Part shown: positions 25,396-34,291 of the stretch, piece by piece
Position numbering within the stretch: the first letter of the stretch is position 1
How the letters are laid out: each line of letters starts with the position of its first letter
Assembly: GCA_905182135.1 (NCBI GenBank)
Contig: CAJJAG010000005.1
Coordinates: 124,001 to 188,000 of the forward strand
DNA: 64,000 nucleotides
DNA from: an uncultured Acidimicrobiaceae bacterium
Lineage (GTDB): Bacteria; Actinomycetota; Acidimicrobiia; Acidimicrobiales; UBA10347
Reading direction: 5' to 3'
Program-made: the position numbers and the translations under genes
Notes under the pieces: generated by a model
What the model was told of the DNA's origin: nothing
Database searches by the model: none
Seen by the model: only the letters and a program-made list of their open reading frames with translations

Positions 25396-27162
25396 TCACC
25401 TAATGAGCTCGATATCGCTGCCGGTTGGCGGGTGAGCGATTGAACGGTCCAAGACCGGAGCGATTTGGAGTGATCCGTTGCCACCGGCTGATACTTTCTT
25501 GGCGACGAACTGGGCCTCTACGGCGCTGATGCCGCCATTGCCTTGAAAGCTCACTTCGGCGTTTGGCACGAACACGATGCCCTCGAGTTCGAGAGTTGCT
25601 TGACCAGACAGTTTGACCTCGGCTTCGTTCTCGCTCCACAGAGCAAGATCCTCGAAAGGCCCCTCGGTGGGAGCGATCCAGGTCATTTCTCCTGATCCGC
25701 CCACCATCTCGAGTCCCGAAGTTGGACTGAGGTAGACCATCGAGTTCATGAAACTCAGTCCTCCGCCGCCCGATTTAGACAGGGTGCCGTCTCTAAAGAA
25801 TATGAACGCGGCACCAGCAGAGTGTTCGGTTGCGGTGGCAGCGCTGCCAGAGATCCAGGCATAGTTGGAATCGTTGTTGGCGTTGTTCACACGAAGAAAG
25901 CCCTGTGACCCGATCTCGATGTCGCCGTCAACAACGATATTTCCTCCATCGAAGTCAAGGCCACCTTGGACCTTCAACGGGGCGCAATCAATGAGCCAAT
26001 TTCCTACCGGGACGATGACCGTCTCGCTGGAGTTGACCGTGCAGCCGAAGTGGTCGCTGTAAATTTCGAACGGGTTCGCACCCGCCAAGTTGACCGTGTC
26101 GAGCACAAGGTCGTCGATGTAACTGCTGCTGGAGCCCGTATCAGGGCATCCGTCGATTTCATATGAGGCTGGGTAGGAAGCTTTACAGTTGAAACGCCAG
26201 TCGAAGGGGGCCCGGGTCCGGCGTTGGGTGCTTTGTGACGGTGCAGGTGAAACCGTGCCATCTGCGCCGCTGCAGGCTGGCGGATTGCAGCCGGGCGCAC
26301 CGTCCGCATAAGCTTCGATTACGCCACAGCCCGCGCCTGTGTTGGGGGACAGTTCGCCGGCGCATCCAGGTGCACCATAAGCGTGAATATTTGCGCCGTT
26401 TCCAGTGGTTAAAATCGTGGAAGTCGAGGAGCCGCATCCAACAGTGCCGTCGGAGTCGACAGCGATGCGGCCCGGGTTAATGTTGCCCGTCATAGGGTCG
26501 ACCACGCCGCTCACATATATTCCGCCGCTAGACCCTCCACCGTTCACGGAGAGCGCTGGACACTCGTGTTTTTCGATGAGTAGTAAGCTGACGACATCGC
26601 CCTGCGCGTCTGGAACAGCCCGTAGCGCTACAGAGTGAACCGACGTGTCGAGAGTCTCGTTGCCAACTATCTGTGAAAACAAGGCCGCTCGGGACTGGTC
26701 GACTCTGACGCCGACTCGCTGACATTGTGAACCATCGCGAACGCTCAAGGCCTGCGTGCCGCGGCTGGAGGGCGTCATCAGTTCGTGGTTGTTGCTGACG
26801 GGGTAGACGATGGTGACAGTGGTTCCTTCGCTGGTGCCGGTGGTCGACGCAACCGCGGTGGCTGCGTTGCATGACGAAGGGAACCCGCTGCAAGAAAGCC
26901 CAGGCAATTCGCCGAGGTTTGCCGTGACGTAGCCGATAGCCGACTCGCAGGCGCCGACGCCTCCGCCTTCGCCGAGTCCGAACGCACCTGCGGTTGCAAC
27001 GGCGTCCGCTGCCAAGCGGTTTTGAGAGCGGTCGGTCTTGGCGAGACCAATGTCAACGACCAGTGCGGAAACCATAATCAACGCAGTCATGGCGGCAGCG
27101 CCAATCAGTAGAACCGCGCCCCGCTCGTGTCGGTAGCTGCCAGGTTTGCGCAAAGCTTGCAT
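25396..27162 (-). CDS. TadG-like pilus/surface protein
   Basis: A 588-residue protein with the Tad N-terminal helix: a short basic start, HERGAVLLIGAAA and a hydrophobic segment at about 20-42, then the ADAVATAGAFGLGEG region that follows it in TadG. The long remainder is Gly/Ser/Asn-rich with many cysteine pairs, and its last 150 residues look like a beta-helical or jelly-roll domain (near LSFMNSMVYLSP). It would be anchored in the membrane with the bulk outside. ATG at 27162, with a GTG one codon upstream. It lies seven bases after the frameshifted TadE-like gene, with which it forms an operon. The Flp pilin and secretion ATPase genes are not in the window. Confidence 0.75.
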   Translation of the reverse strand: MQALRKPGSYRHERGAVLLIGAAAMTALIMVSALVVDIGLAKTDRSQNRLAADAVATAGAFGLGEGGGVGACESAIGYVTANLGELPGLSCSGFPSSCNAATAVASTTGTSEGTTVTIVYPVSNNHELMTPSSRGTQALSVRDGSQCQRVGVRVDQSRAALFSQIVGNETLDTSVHSVALRAVPDAQGDVVSLLLIEKHECPALSVNGGGSSGGIYVSGVVDPMTGNINPGRIAVDSDGTVGCGSSTSTILTTGNGANIHAYGAPGCAGELSPNTGAGCGVIEAYADGAPGCNPPACSGADGTVSPAPSQSTQRRTRAPFDWRFNCKASYPASYEIDGCPDTGSSSSYIDDLVLDTVNLAGANPFEIYSDHFGCTVNSSETVIVPVGNWLIDCAPLKVQGGLDFDGGNIVVDGDIEIGSQGFLRVNNANNDSNYAWISGSAATATEHSAGAAFIFFRDGTLSKSGGGGLSFMNSMVYLSPTSGLEMVGGSGEMTWIAPTEGPFEDLALWSENEAEVKLSGQATLELEGIVFVPNAEVSFQGNGGISAVEAQFVAKKVSAGGNGSLQIAPVLDRSIAHPPTGSDIELIR

Positions 27163-27168
27163 CACTCG

Positions 27169-27692
27169 TCAGCCCCGCTCGAAGCGGACAATGGCGGTCG
27201 CGTTGAGTGTTAACTCATGGGAAAAGATGCCAGTCTCAATGTCACTTTGTCGTTGCAAAGAGATCTGTACCCGGCGTTCTGTCGCTGGCCGGCCGTCAGC
27301 AAAGCAGCTGGTTCCTACATTGGTGGAGCGAACGCCGCTTGTTTCGGTTATTGAGACCGTTTGGTCGTGGGCGTCAGCACCGTTGGGGTAGACATAGGCG
27401 ACACAAATGGACTGGCCAGGGGTGGCGTCACCGAGGTGCCATTGGTTGCTTGTTCAGCCACATCAGCAACGTTGCCAAGCCAGCTGGATATGTCACTATC
27501 GACCGGCAAGGTGGCGCCAAAACGCGCCGCTTCTCTGGCCCCATTGTTCAGTGAAATATTGTGGCTTATGGTTAAACCGGCCGATATTGTGCCAAGCAGC
27601 AACATGATTAAAATCCCGGAGATGAGAGCGAATTCGACTATGGCCGCCCCCCGATCATCTTGATTGGTTCGGCTGGTTGCTAACCGGCTCAT
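27169..27692 (-). pseudogene. TadE-like pilus protein split by a frameshift
   Basis: The first part starts at ATG 27692 and carries the TadE signature DDRGAAIVEFALI followed by a hydrophobic stretch and LNNGAREAARFGA. That frame stops at about 27348. From about 27425 another frame is cleanly coding: GQSICVAYVYPNGADAHD, then RRVQISLQRQ, ending FERG and a TGA at 27169. This is the expected second half of a TadE protein. One base missing near the C-rich ACGCCACCCC at about 27425 would rejoin the halves into about 174 residues. It is either a real mutation or a sequencing or assembly error. Confidence 0.75.
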
Positions 27693-27728
27693 GTGCCACG
27701 TCGATCGTCTACAAGTAATTTGCAACTA

Positions 27729-27756
27729 GTCATGCATACGAAGTCATGCATACGAA
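27729..27756. repeat. 14-base tandem duplication
   Basis: GTCATGCATACGAA occurs twice head to tail at 27729-27742 and 27743-27756, without mismatch. It lies 37 bases upstream of the TadE start and so within the likely promoter of the tad operon. Each copy contains the ATGCAT palindrome and could be a protein-binding site. Confidence 0.8.
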
Positions 27757-27860
27757 AATAGTATCGTTGAAACTGCAAGTGTTGATGCTTCATATAGGTG
27801 CTGGTGAGTCGAAAGGCTCACATTACCTTGTAGAAGTCATGTCGTCTGATCGCCGGCTGG

Positions 27861-28838
27861 TTAATAAGAACCCTCGTCTGTTGATTCGAGAAACTTTCGG
27901 GGGTTGTCTACCAACATGGTGTCGATCTGCTCGGGCGTTACGCCGTGTTCCAGCAGCGCCGGCAGCACGTCATGGCTGATGTGTAAATAGTGCCAGTCGG
28001 GCAATGAGCCCAGTGGCACTTCGCCTGCAATCCAGTCGATATAACACGATGCATCATGGCTAAGGACCATGCGGTCGGCGTAACCCTGCTTGCACAACTC
28101 GGCGACGACGGCCGTTCGTTCAGCGGTGGGCAGGTACCCATCAATGCCGAAACGGTCCATGCCGAGATAACTACCTCGGTCCGCGATCTGCTTTAGATAG
28201 TTCAGGTCATCGGTGTCGCCGCAGTGGCCAATGACGACGCGACTCAGGTCGACCCCTTCAGATTCGAACACGTCTTGTTGCTCGAGCCCGCGCCGCATTT
28301 CGGCGTTGGTGTGTGTTGTGATGGGCACGCCGGTTTCTCTGTGCGCCTGGGCGCAGGCCCGCAGTGTGCGCTCAACATCAGGCGTCACCCCAGGTTTGTC
28401 GGTTGCGCACTTGATGACGGCTGCCTTGATTCCTGTATCAGCGATTCCTTCGACGATGTCGCTCACGAAGTGCGTTGTCATGGCATCGACTTCGCCTGGC
28501 TTTGGCTCGCGTCGCAGGTAGTAGTGCGGTAGCTCATTGAAGGTGTACAAGCCTGTAGCCACGACGATGTTTAGTTCGGTCCGCTCGGCGACGCGTGCAA
28601 TACGCGGGATGTAGCGGCCGAGACCGATTGCCGTCGGGTCCAAGATGGTGTCGATGCCCGCTTCTTTGAGCTCGTCCAGCCTGGCGACGGCATCGTCGAT
28701 GCGACTCTCGTCGTCACCCCATTCTTCAGGGTAGTTCTGTTGGATCTCAGTAGAAATCACGAACACGTGCTCGTGCATGAGCACTCGGCCGAGTCCTGTT
28801 CCTTCGACGGGCCCGCGGGCAGTTTCAACAGTCGTCAT
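27861..28838 (-). CDS. phosphotriesterase-family hydrolase (PTE-like lactonase)
   Basis: A 325-residue TIM-barrel amidohydrolase. Metal ligands are H22-x-H24 (MHEH), the carbamylated lysine in AVIKCATDK, histidines in TTHTNAE and VIGHCGDTDD, and the Asp in LSHDAS. This set matches the binuclear site of phosphotriesterase and the PLL lactonases. Native substrates of such environmental homologues are usually lactones or esters rather than pesticides. The short Ser/Tyr C-terminus is normal. ATG at 28838 begins MTTVETARG. The gene stands alone between the tad genes and a divergent hydrolase. Confidence 0.88.
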   Translation of the reverse strand: MTTVETARGPVEGTGLGRVLMHEHVFVISTEIQQNYPEEWGDDESRIDDAVARLDELKEAGIDTILDPTAIGLGRYIPRIARVAERTELNIVVATGLYTFNELPHYYLRREPKPGEVDAMTTHFVSDIVEGIADTGIKAAVIKCATDKPGVTPDVERTLRACAQAHRETGVPITTHTNAEMRRGLEQQDVFESEGVDLSRVVIGHCGDTDDLNYLKQIADRGSYLGMDRFGIDGYLPTAERTAVVAELCKQGYADRMVLSHDASCYIDWIAGEVPLGSLPDWHYLHISHDVLPALLEHGVTPEQIDTMLVDNPRKFLESTDEGSY

Positions 28839-29140
28839 GAGCCAATTGTATGTTCAGGTGGTCGACAGCTTCGCAATCCCGAAGTTGAGGAGGAACGCGT
28901 TGGCGCGTGCGAAGTCAGGCTTGTCGGGAAGGCATGGCGCCTTGGCCTGATCACTAGTTGGGCTAACAACTGCTTCGGTTTTACGTCGATTGGAAGCAGA
29001 CCCTGAGGCGCCGTGTAAGCAGAGCTCTTCGCCTTCTGCCAGTTGCTGCGTGGGATCGATCATGGCGAGAAGATGGGGCTCGGTCCGTCAGGTCACGGGC
29101 GCGTTTCGTCATCAGCGTGTTTCACGCCTAGATTTCCGGT
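28839..29140. promoter_or_regulatory. 302-base divergent intergenic region
   Basis: The region lies between the PTE-like gene (minus) and the SCP2-hydrolase operon (plus) and should hold both promoters. A short plus-strand frame of 37 codons starts at 28838 but has no family likeness. No repeats or hairpins stand out. Confidence 0.35.
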
Positions 29141-30406
29141 ATGGCACCTCTGTTCCCAGCCGATCCTCTGTCCTGTGCAGAGATAGCGCAACGTTGCCAG
29201 GCTGACGGTGAGTTCATGCTGGGGGCGCAATACTGGGACGGTGGTTATCGCATCCAGGTGGGCGACGCTCTCACCGGTGTGGCCATCAAAGCAGGCCAGG
29301 TAGTCGCCAAGATTCCGGAGCCTGGGTCTGGTGTTATCTCGCTTGCCGGGCCGGCCGAGGTCTGGGAACCGATGCTGCAGACCGTGCCGCCTCGGCTGGC
29401 GAACACCGTGTCAGTCATGATCGGACACGGATTGACGCTGGAAGCTGACCCGCTTTTGTGGTGGCAATATTTGCCAGCGACCGAACGGCTCATCGAGCTA
29501 CTGCGAACGCCAGGCCAGCCAGCCCCACAGCAAGTCCCGGCCCTGCGGGCGTCGGGCGAACACGATTCGGCGACTGGCCACTATGTGCACGTCGAACTCG
29601 ATGGGCACGATCACCGGATCTACTACGAAGAGGCCGGCCATGGCATCCCGTTGTTGTTGCAACACACCGCAGGTTCACATGGTGTTCAATGGCGGCATCT
29701 GTTCGAGAACCCGACGATTACCGATCGGTTTCGCCTAATAGCGTACGACCTTCCCTTCCACGGGAAATCGCTTCCACCCACCAGTCGGCGCTGGTGGGAA
29801 GAGCCGTACAAGCTGACGGGTAATTTCTTACGCCAGGTTCCTGTCGCTATGGCCGATGCCTTGGCATTAGACCAGCCAGCGTTTATGGGTTGCTCGGTTG
29901 GCGGACTGCTTGCGCTCGACCTGGCGTTACACCATCCAGACCGCTTTCGCGCAGCGATCGCTGTCGAAGGAGCGTTGCATATTGGTGGTGACTATGAGAG
30001 CCAGTTTGGCATGTCGCATCCCCAAGTCAATGGCTTATCGAAGGCACGCATGATGGAAGGGCTTTGCTCCCCGACCTCACCAAGGCCCTACGTCAAAGAG
30101 GTCTCGCAGGCCTATTCGGCGGGATGGCCACCTGTCTTCTTGGGGGATCTCTGGTATTACCTGGTCGACTACGACATCCGAGATCGAGCACACGAGATCG
30201 ACACCGCCAGGTGCGCTGTCCACATCATGAACGGCGAGTACGACTACTCGGGCTCGATCAAGAAAGGCCTGGCTGCAAACCAGGCGATTGCTGGCTCGAC
30301 CCACACAGCCATGGACAACATTGGTCATTTCCCCATGACCGAGAATCCCGAACTCTTTATGACCTACCTCGAACCTATCCTTAAATCAGTAAGCGAGAAC
30401 TCATGA
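29141..30406 (+). CDS. SCP2-like domain fused to alpha/beta hydrolase
   Basis: A 421-residue protein in two parts. Residues 1-130 resemble a sterol-carrier-like domain: a VISLAGPAEVWEPML segment followed by LTLEADPLLWWQYLPATERLIELL. Residues 145-421 are an alpha/beta hydrolase with oxyanion region LLLQHTAGS, nucleophile elbow MGCSVGG, an acidic residue near NGEYDYS and the late histidine in IGHFP. Such fusions occur in actinobacteria, where the first domain may present a lipid or CoA ester to the hydrolase. The stop overlaps the following SDR start by four bases. Confidence 0.82.
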   Translation: MAPLFPADPLSCAEIAQRCQADGEFMLGAQYWDGGYRIQVGDALTGVAIKAGQVVAKIPEPGSGVISLAGPAEVWEPMLQTVPPRLANTVSVMIGHGLTLEADPLLWWQYLPATERLIELLRTPGQPAPQQVPALRASGEHDSATGHYVHVELDGHDHRIYYEEAGHGIPLLLQHTAGSHGVQWRHLFENPTITDRFRLIAYDLPFHGKSLPPTSRRWWEEPYKLTGNFLRQVPVAMADALALDQPAFMGCSVGGLLALDLALHHPDRFRAAIAVEGALHIGGDYESQFGMSHPQVNGLSKARMMEGLCSPTSPRPYVKEVSQAYSAGWPPVFLGDLWYYLVDYDIRDRAHEIDTARCAVHIMNGEYDYSGSIKKGLAANQAIAGSTHTAMDNIGHFPMTENPELFMTYLEPILKSVSENS

Positions 30407-31146
30407 ATTTTGACGACAAACGCGTAATCGTGACCGGAGGGGGCAGTGGCTTCGGTGCCGCAATCGCTCGAGGGTTTGCCTCCAAGGGCGCTCGAGTGAT
30501 GGTGACCGATATCGACGTCGAGGCAGCTCAAGCTGTGGCCAACGAACTCGATGGAGCATTGGCTTTTGGCCTAGACGTCACCAGCGAAGATGCCCATAGC
30601 GAACTCGCCGAGGTGGTGGTCGAAGCATGGGGCGGCATCGACATCGTGGCGTGTAATGCGGGTATGCCTCACCGCGGTGGCTACATGACCAACCTGACCA
30701 CCGAACAGTTTGATTTCATGTGGACGGTCAACGTCCGCCCGATCTTTTTTGCGACCAAGTATTTTGTGCCACACATGCCGCCAGGGAGTGCCATCGTGAG
30801 CACGGCGTCCATTGGTGGGCGTCGGCCGCGCAAGGGTTTGACCCCGTACAACGCATCGAAGGGCGCGGTGATCACCCTCACCAAGGGTCTGGCCGTTGAA
30901 CTAGCGCCAGATATTCGAGTCAACTGTGTGGCCCCTGTTTCCGCGGCTACCGGGTTCGACATGAGCGCCATGGGTATCGAGAAGCTCTCCGAGAACCGCG
31001 AGAAGATGGTCATTGACGGCATCCCCATGGGCCGCCGTGCTACCCCCGAAGATGTCGCTAATTCCGTCATGTTCTTGGCCTCCAGCGAAGCTGAGTTCCT
31101 GACCGGCGTCTGCCTTGACGTCGATGGTGGCCGCAGTATCGGCTGA
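30403..31146 (+). CDS. short-chain dehydrogenase/reductase
   Basis: A 247-residue classical SDR. The nucleotide-binding TGGGSGFGAAIARG lies at residues 11-24. An acidic residue at the end of strand 2 (TDIDVEA) favours NAD(H). The CNAG-type motif, the catalytic Ser region (VSTASIGG) and Y-x3-K (YNASKGA) are all present. The last residues, GVCLDVDGG, are typical. It is translationally coupled (ATGA) to the SCP2-hydrolase fusion, so both probably act on one substrate. A hairpin at 31167-31188 follows. Confidence 0.92.
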   Translation: MNFDDKRVIVTGGGSGFGAAIARGFASKGARVMVTDIDVEAAQAVANELDGALAFGLDVTSEDAHSELAEVVVEAWGGIDIVACNAGMPHRGGYMTNLTTEQFDFMWTVNVRPIFFATKYFVPHMPPGSAIVSTASIGGRRPRKGLTPYNASKGAVITLTKGLAVELAPDIRVNCVAPVSAATGFDMSAMGIEKLSENREKMVIDGIPMGRRATPEDVANSVMFLASSEAEFLTGVCLDVDGGRSIG

Positions 31147-31166
31147 GCGATGTTTTCGCTCGACCT

Positions 31167-31188
31167 CGGCGGCTTCTGGTAGCCGCCG
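31167..31188. terminator. hairpin after the SDR gene
   Basis: CGGCGGCT at 31167-31174 pairs with AGCCGCCG at 31181-31188 over a 6-base loop. It begins 20 bases after the SDR stop and lies between convergent genes. No T-run follows. Confidence 0.55.
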
Positions 31189-31358
31189 GACCCTCTCTAG
31201 CTGCTCGGTCGAGAATCCATGACCTATTCCGAGCTAGATGGTCCATAAACGCGCGCGCCGGGAGACTATTCAAACCCGAAGATCGACACATAGAGAAATG
31301 CATCGCTATCCCGAGCTGCCGGCATCCTAAGAAGGCCACCAGCAGTTAGGGAAAGCAG

Positions 31359-32159
31359 CTAGGTGACGAGCGTCAGAGTAATGCCTGCTGTCGCGATAGG
31401 CCGGCGCTCTCGGCTCATGTCGACCACAGTCACGTCAACGACGGCGTGGTCACGTTCGACACGGACGATCTCGCTCATCGTACGAACGGGTCCTTCGGCG
31501 GCCTGTCCTATGTAGCGGACTTCGATGTCGGCCGCGGTGAACTCGCCACCGAGTGCCGACTCGGCTGCGGCGCACAGAAGGATGCCGGTTGTTCCACCGT
31601 TGATGGTGCCGAAGCTGTTGGTGACATATGGCGTTTTTTCAAGCTCAAGCGCGCCTGGTGCCACTTGGATTAGCCCGAGCTGTTCGTTGATTGGCGACGT
31701 GAAACCTGATGTTGCAAGCCCCCAGTGATGGGGAACCCCGATGACCTTTGGCGCCGGGCCATCGGCGTTGTACTCGGGGTTTCGAGGCATCCGCCGAGAT
31801 GTGGCAATGGCCGTGCCAGCCAGACGGTCCCCATCGAGAATTTCAGCCTTGGTGGTGATCAACGTCCCGCCAACGCGCAGGACCTGACATGAAATAACGA
31901 GCGGCCCGTCGACCACAGGCGTGCCGGTGCGGATCGCTAGATCAAGCGTGCCGCACCAGTCATCTTCGGCGAAGCCGATAGCGGTGCTGACAAGAGCGAG
32001 ATCGGCTACAGCGAAGAGTGGACCGAGCGCCATGGCGCCGGTCGTTGATCGGACCTCGGGCACCACCGGTGTTTGGAAGATGCACTCGTCGTTGGATACC
32101 CATTCCGACTGTGTTTGCAGATCGCGCAGCAGATGATGGGCAGGCGGGTAACTAGGCAT
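31359..32159 (-). CDS. acyl-CoA thioesterase-like protein with two hotdog domains
   Basis: A 266-residue protein with two consecutive hotdog folds. The first (about 20-125) has GPLFAVADLALVS and a DLAIRTGTPVVDGPL strand. The second (about 150-262) has FGTINGGTTGILLCAAAESAL, the PaaI-like helix, then AADIEVRYIGQA. Double-hotdog proteins hydrolyse acyl-CoA thioesters or hydrate enoyl-CoA; the G-T-I-N-G-G helix favours a thioesterase. It is divergent from the NTF2-like gene, 66 bases away. Confidence 0.8.
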   Translation of the reverse strand: MPSYPPAHHLLRDLQTQSEWVSNDECIFQTPVVPEVRSTTGAMALGPLFAVADLALVSTAIGFAEDDWCGTLDLAIRTGTPVVDGPLVISCQVLRVGGTLITTKAEILDGDRLAGTAIATSRRMPRNPEYNADGPAPKVIGVPHHWGLATSGFTSPINEQLGLIQVAPGALELEKTPYVTNSFGTINGGTTGILLCAAAESALGGEFTAADIEVRYIGQAAEGPVRTMSEIVRVERDHAVVDVTVVDMSRERRPIATAGITLTLVT

Positions 32160-32225
32160 GCATTCAGCGTAGAACCTGGGATCCGGTATGGACTAGCGTC
32201 GCGGGGACGAGCCAAGGGAGCTGCC

Positions 32226-32615
32226 ATGTCTGACCACACCCGAGAATCACTTGCCGAGCGAACAGTCACATTTCTGGCGGCGTTTAATGACGTGGACCTA
32301 AATGGCGTTATGAGTCATTTCGCTGACGATGGCATCTATGAAGAATTCAACGGCCGTGAGTCCAAAGGCCAGGACGCGGTTCGTGCCGCGCTTACGCCAC
32401 AGTTTGACGGTGTGTTTGGCGACATGAAGTTCATCGACGAAGACCTGATGATCGATGCCGAGACCGGCAAGGTCATGGCATCGTGGCGGTGCACTCTCGA
32501 CGTCAAGGGCGAGGCGACGTCGTGGCGCGGCCTTGATGCTATGACGTTCAACACTGATGGCAAGATCACCCACAAGTTGACCTACGCCAAAACCAAAGCG
32601 CCGCTTTTCGAATAA
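32226..32615 (+). CDS. SnoaL/NTF2-like protein
   Basis: A 129-residue alpha-plus-beta cone-fold protein. It has the N-terminal helix (TVTFLAAFNDVDLNGVMSHF), ADDGIYEEFNG and the late VKGEATSWRGLDAMTFNTDG typical of the SnoaL family. Members act as isomerases, hydrolases or mere ligand binders; no catalytic pair is evident. The ATG at 32226 follows an AAGGGAG ribosome site at good spacing. A hairpin follows the stop by two bases. Confidence 0.8.
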   Translation: MSDHTRESLAERTVTFLAAFNDVDLNGVMSHFADDGIYEEFNGRESKGQDAVRAALTPQFDGVFGDMKFIDEDLMIDAETGKVMASWRCTLDVKGEATSWRGLDAMTFNTDGKITHKLTYAKTKAPLFE

Positions 32616-32617
32616 GG

Positions 32618-32650
32618 CGAACGCACCTGTGTCAGGTGCACGTGCGTTCG
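32618..32650 (+). terminator. terminator-like hairpin after the NTF2-like gene
   Basis: CGAACGCAC at 32618-32626 pairs with GTGCGTTCG at 32642-32650, and an inner alternative CACCTG/CAGGTG also pairs. It begins two bases after the stop codon. Only an A-rich stretch follows, so it would be an intrinsic terminator without a U-tract. Confidence 0.6.
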
Positions 32651-32894
32651 GTATGAAAACGAGGAGCCCGACGCTCCGATTGCAGCTAACTGGCGCGTCG
32701 TGATTGCTAGGTGTTCAACAGCGCCCACTCTCGCGGCCACGTCAATGTCAGCAGAGCGGTCTCCAAAAATGGTACGCCGATCAGGCCGGAGCCGGAAGAA
32801 TCATCGAAACCAGTCAGATGTAGTTGGCGAATTTTGGGCCACTGATCGTCAGGAGTCAACCGGCGGGATCTACCGCTGAGAGCTCATCTTCCGA

Positions 32895-33062
32895 TCAAAC
32901 ATCATCCAAACCCGGTGCGTCAGACTCACGTTGCGTGGCACGAATCTTGGGTTGCACGCCATCTGGCTCAACAGGATTGACCAGGGGCCTCACGGCGTCG
33001 GCGAAGAGCTTTAGCGGCAGATGAAGCGGCCAGGGGACTTTCCGTAAAACAGGATGCGACGG
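32895..33062 (-). pseudogene. coding-like C-terminal fragment, unrecognised
   Basis: The minus strand has about 55 codons with good codon choice, including KLFADAVRPLVNPVEPDG and ending in ESDAPGLDDV and a TGA at 32895. A TAG closes the frame just upstream, and no start codon fits. It reads like the end of a lost gene cut off where the plus-strand acyl-CoA dehydrogenase-like gene begins. The remaining intergenic bases 32651-32894 show nothing. Confidence 0.3.
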
Positions 33063-33076
33063 CTACCGTCAAGACC

Positions 33077-34087
33077 GTGACGTCAGCCCCCGAGATGTAC
33101 TCAACTGAACGCCTGTTAGCGAACGCGCAGCAGATCGCCGACGAGGTGCTGTTTCCCAATGCGTTGGAGGCTGACATCGCCGGCGGCGTTCCAAAGCAGC
33201 AGTTGCAATGCATTGCGGATGGGGGCTTCTATGGCATCTCGACGCACTGCGATGCAGCGACGGTTGCGAAGATCATCGAAACGTTCGCGAGCGGCTGTTT
33301 GACCACCACATTCGTGTTTACGCAACACCTAGGCGCAGCCGCAGCAGCGCACCACAGCGACGGCGCCGTGCGCGACGAACTTGCAGCCGACATGGCCGCA
33401 GGCCGAACGCGAGGTGGCGTTGCCTTTGCTCACATGCTTCGCCCAGGCACGCCTATGACAACGATTGAGCCAGTCGAGGCTGGCGAAGGCGATTGGGTCT
33501 TGAACGGCACCGCTCCATGGGTCACGGGTTGGGGCCACATCGACGTCGTGCACGCTGCTGCTCGCCATGGTGACGACATCGTGTGGGCGCTGATCGACGC
33601 CATTGACTCGCCAACGCTACAAAGCACCGAAGTCGCCTTCGCCGTCGTGGATTCGTCCCAGACGAAAGTGCTCGATTTCCAGGACCATCATGTGTCAGCG
33701 TCTCGCATCACCAAGGTCGAGAACTACGCGGAGTGGCGAACTCGCTATCAGCTCGGGCTCCGCACGAATGGCTCGCTTGCTCTGGGCGTCGCTAAACGCT
33801 GCTGCCAGCTACTTGGCAACGGTGCCCTGACCGAACAACTCGACACGGTGCGTGACAGGCTCGATTCGATCGCACCTGCAAACAGCAATGCGATGTCCAT
33901 TGCACGCGCTGATGCGTCGTTATTTGCAGTGAAGGCAGCCACCACCCTGGTAGCAACGATAGGCGGTACGTCGGTCATGATGAGCGAACACGCTCAACGC
34001 CTCATGCGTGAGGCCATGTTCACGATGGTGCAAGGTCAGACCCCAGCTATTAAGACTGCGATGCTCGACCAGTTGGCCACGTCATAA
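33077..34087 (+). CDS. acyl-CoA dehydrogenase-like flavoprotein
   Basis: A 336-residue divergent ACAD-fold protein. An N-terminal helical part, an FVFTQHLG segment, a beta domain with WVLNGTAPWVTGW and a C-terminal helical bundle are discernible. It lacks the usual Y-E-G-T catalytic region and the ERxQFG signature. It may be a flavin monooxygenase of the DszC/HpaB-like kind or an unusual dehydrogenase. It precedes the AtzG/AtzE/AtzH-like genes by 15 bases in one operon, which suggests a shared nitrogen-containing substrate. GTG start at 33077. Confidence 0.72.
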   Translation: MTSAPEMYSTERLLANAQQIADEVLFPNALEADIAGGVPKQQLQCIADGGFYGISTHCDAATVAKIIETFASGCLTTTFVFTQHLGAAAAAHHSDGAVRDELAADMAAGRTRGGVAFAHMLRPGTPMTTIEPVEAGEGDWVLNGTAPWVTGWGHIDVVHAAARHGDDIVWALIDAIDSPTLQSTEVAFAVVDSSQTKVLDFQDHHVSASRITKVENYAEWRTRYQLGLRTNGSLALGVAKRCCQLLGNGALTEQLDTVRDRLDSIAPANSNAMSIARADASLFAVKAATTLVATIGGTSVMMSEHAQRLMREAMFTMVQGQTPAIKTAMLDQLATS

Positions 34088-34102
34088 TCGACGTCGAGTA
34101 GC

Positions 34103-34291
34103 GTGACGGCTGTGTCTGATTTCGACGTTCGCAGCTACACCGTTGCTATGGCTGAGATGCTGGGTATCCACCTGGAACCTGACGAGATCGACCCTGTAGC
34201 AGACCAGATAGAACGGGTTGGCCAGTTGGTTAGCCGCCTACCTCGCCAAGTCGACGATGCCCTAACCGTGGCTCCCCGGTTTCGCCCGTGA
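34103..34291 (+). CDS. AtzG/HpxX-like small amidase subunit (DUF4089)
   Basis: A 62-residue protein with EMLGIHLEPDEIDPVADQIERV, like the GatC-related small subunit (AtzG, DUF4089) that wraps around an AtzE-type amidase. In the cyanuric acid and oxalurate pathways this subunit stabilises the large hydrolase. It begins with GTG at 34103, and its stop overlaps the amidase start by four bases (GTGA). The order small subunit, amidase, NTF2-like protein supports the call more than the short sequence alone. Confidence 0.75.
   Translation: MTAVSDFDVRSYTVAMAEMLGIHLEPDEIDPVADQIERVGQLVSRLPRQVDDALTVAPRFRP

Noticed and set aside
25864-27165. Cluster of small plus-strand frames inside the TadG-like gene
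   Set aside because: They are shadows in other frames of the long conserved minus-strand gene.
27861-28838. Organophosphate-degrading phosphotriesterase
   Set aside because: Metal ligands match, but environmental PTE-like proteins are mostly lactonases; no evidence here supports organophosphate activity.
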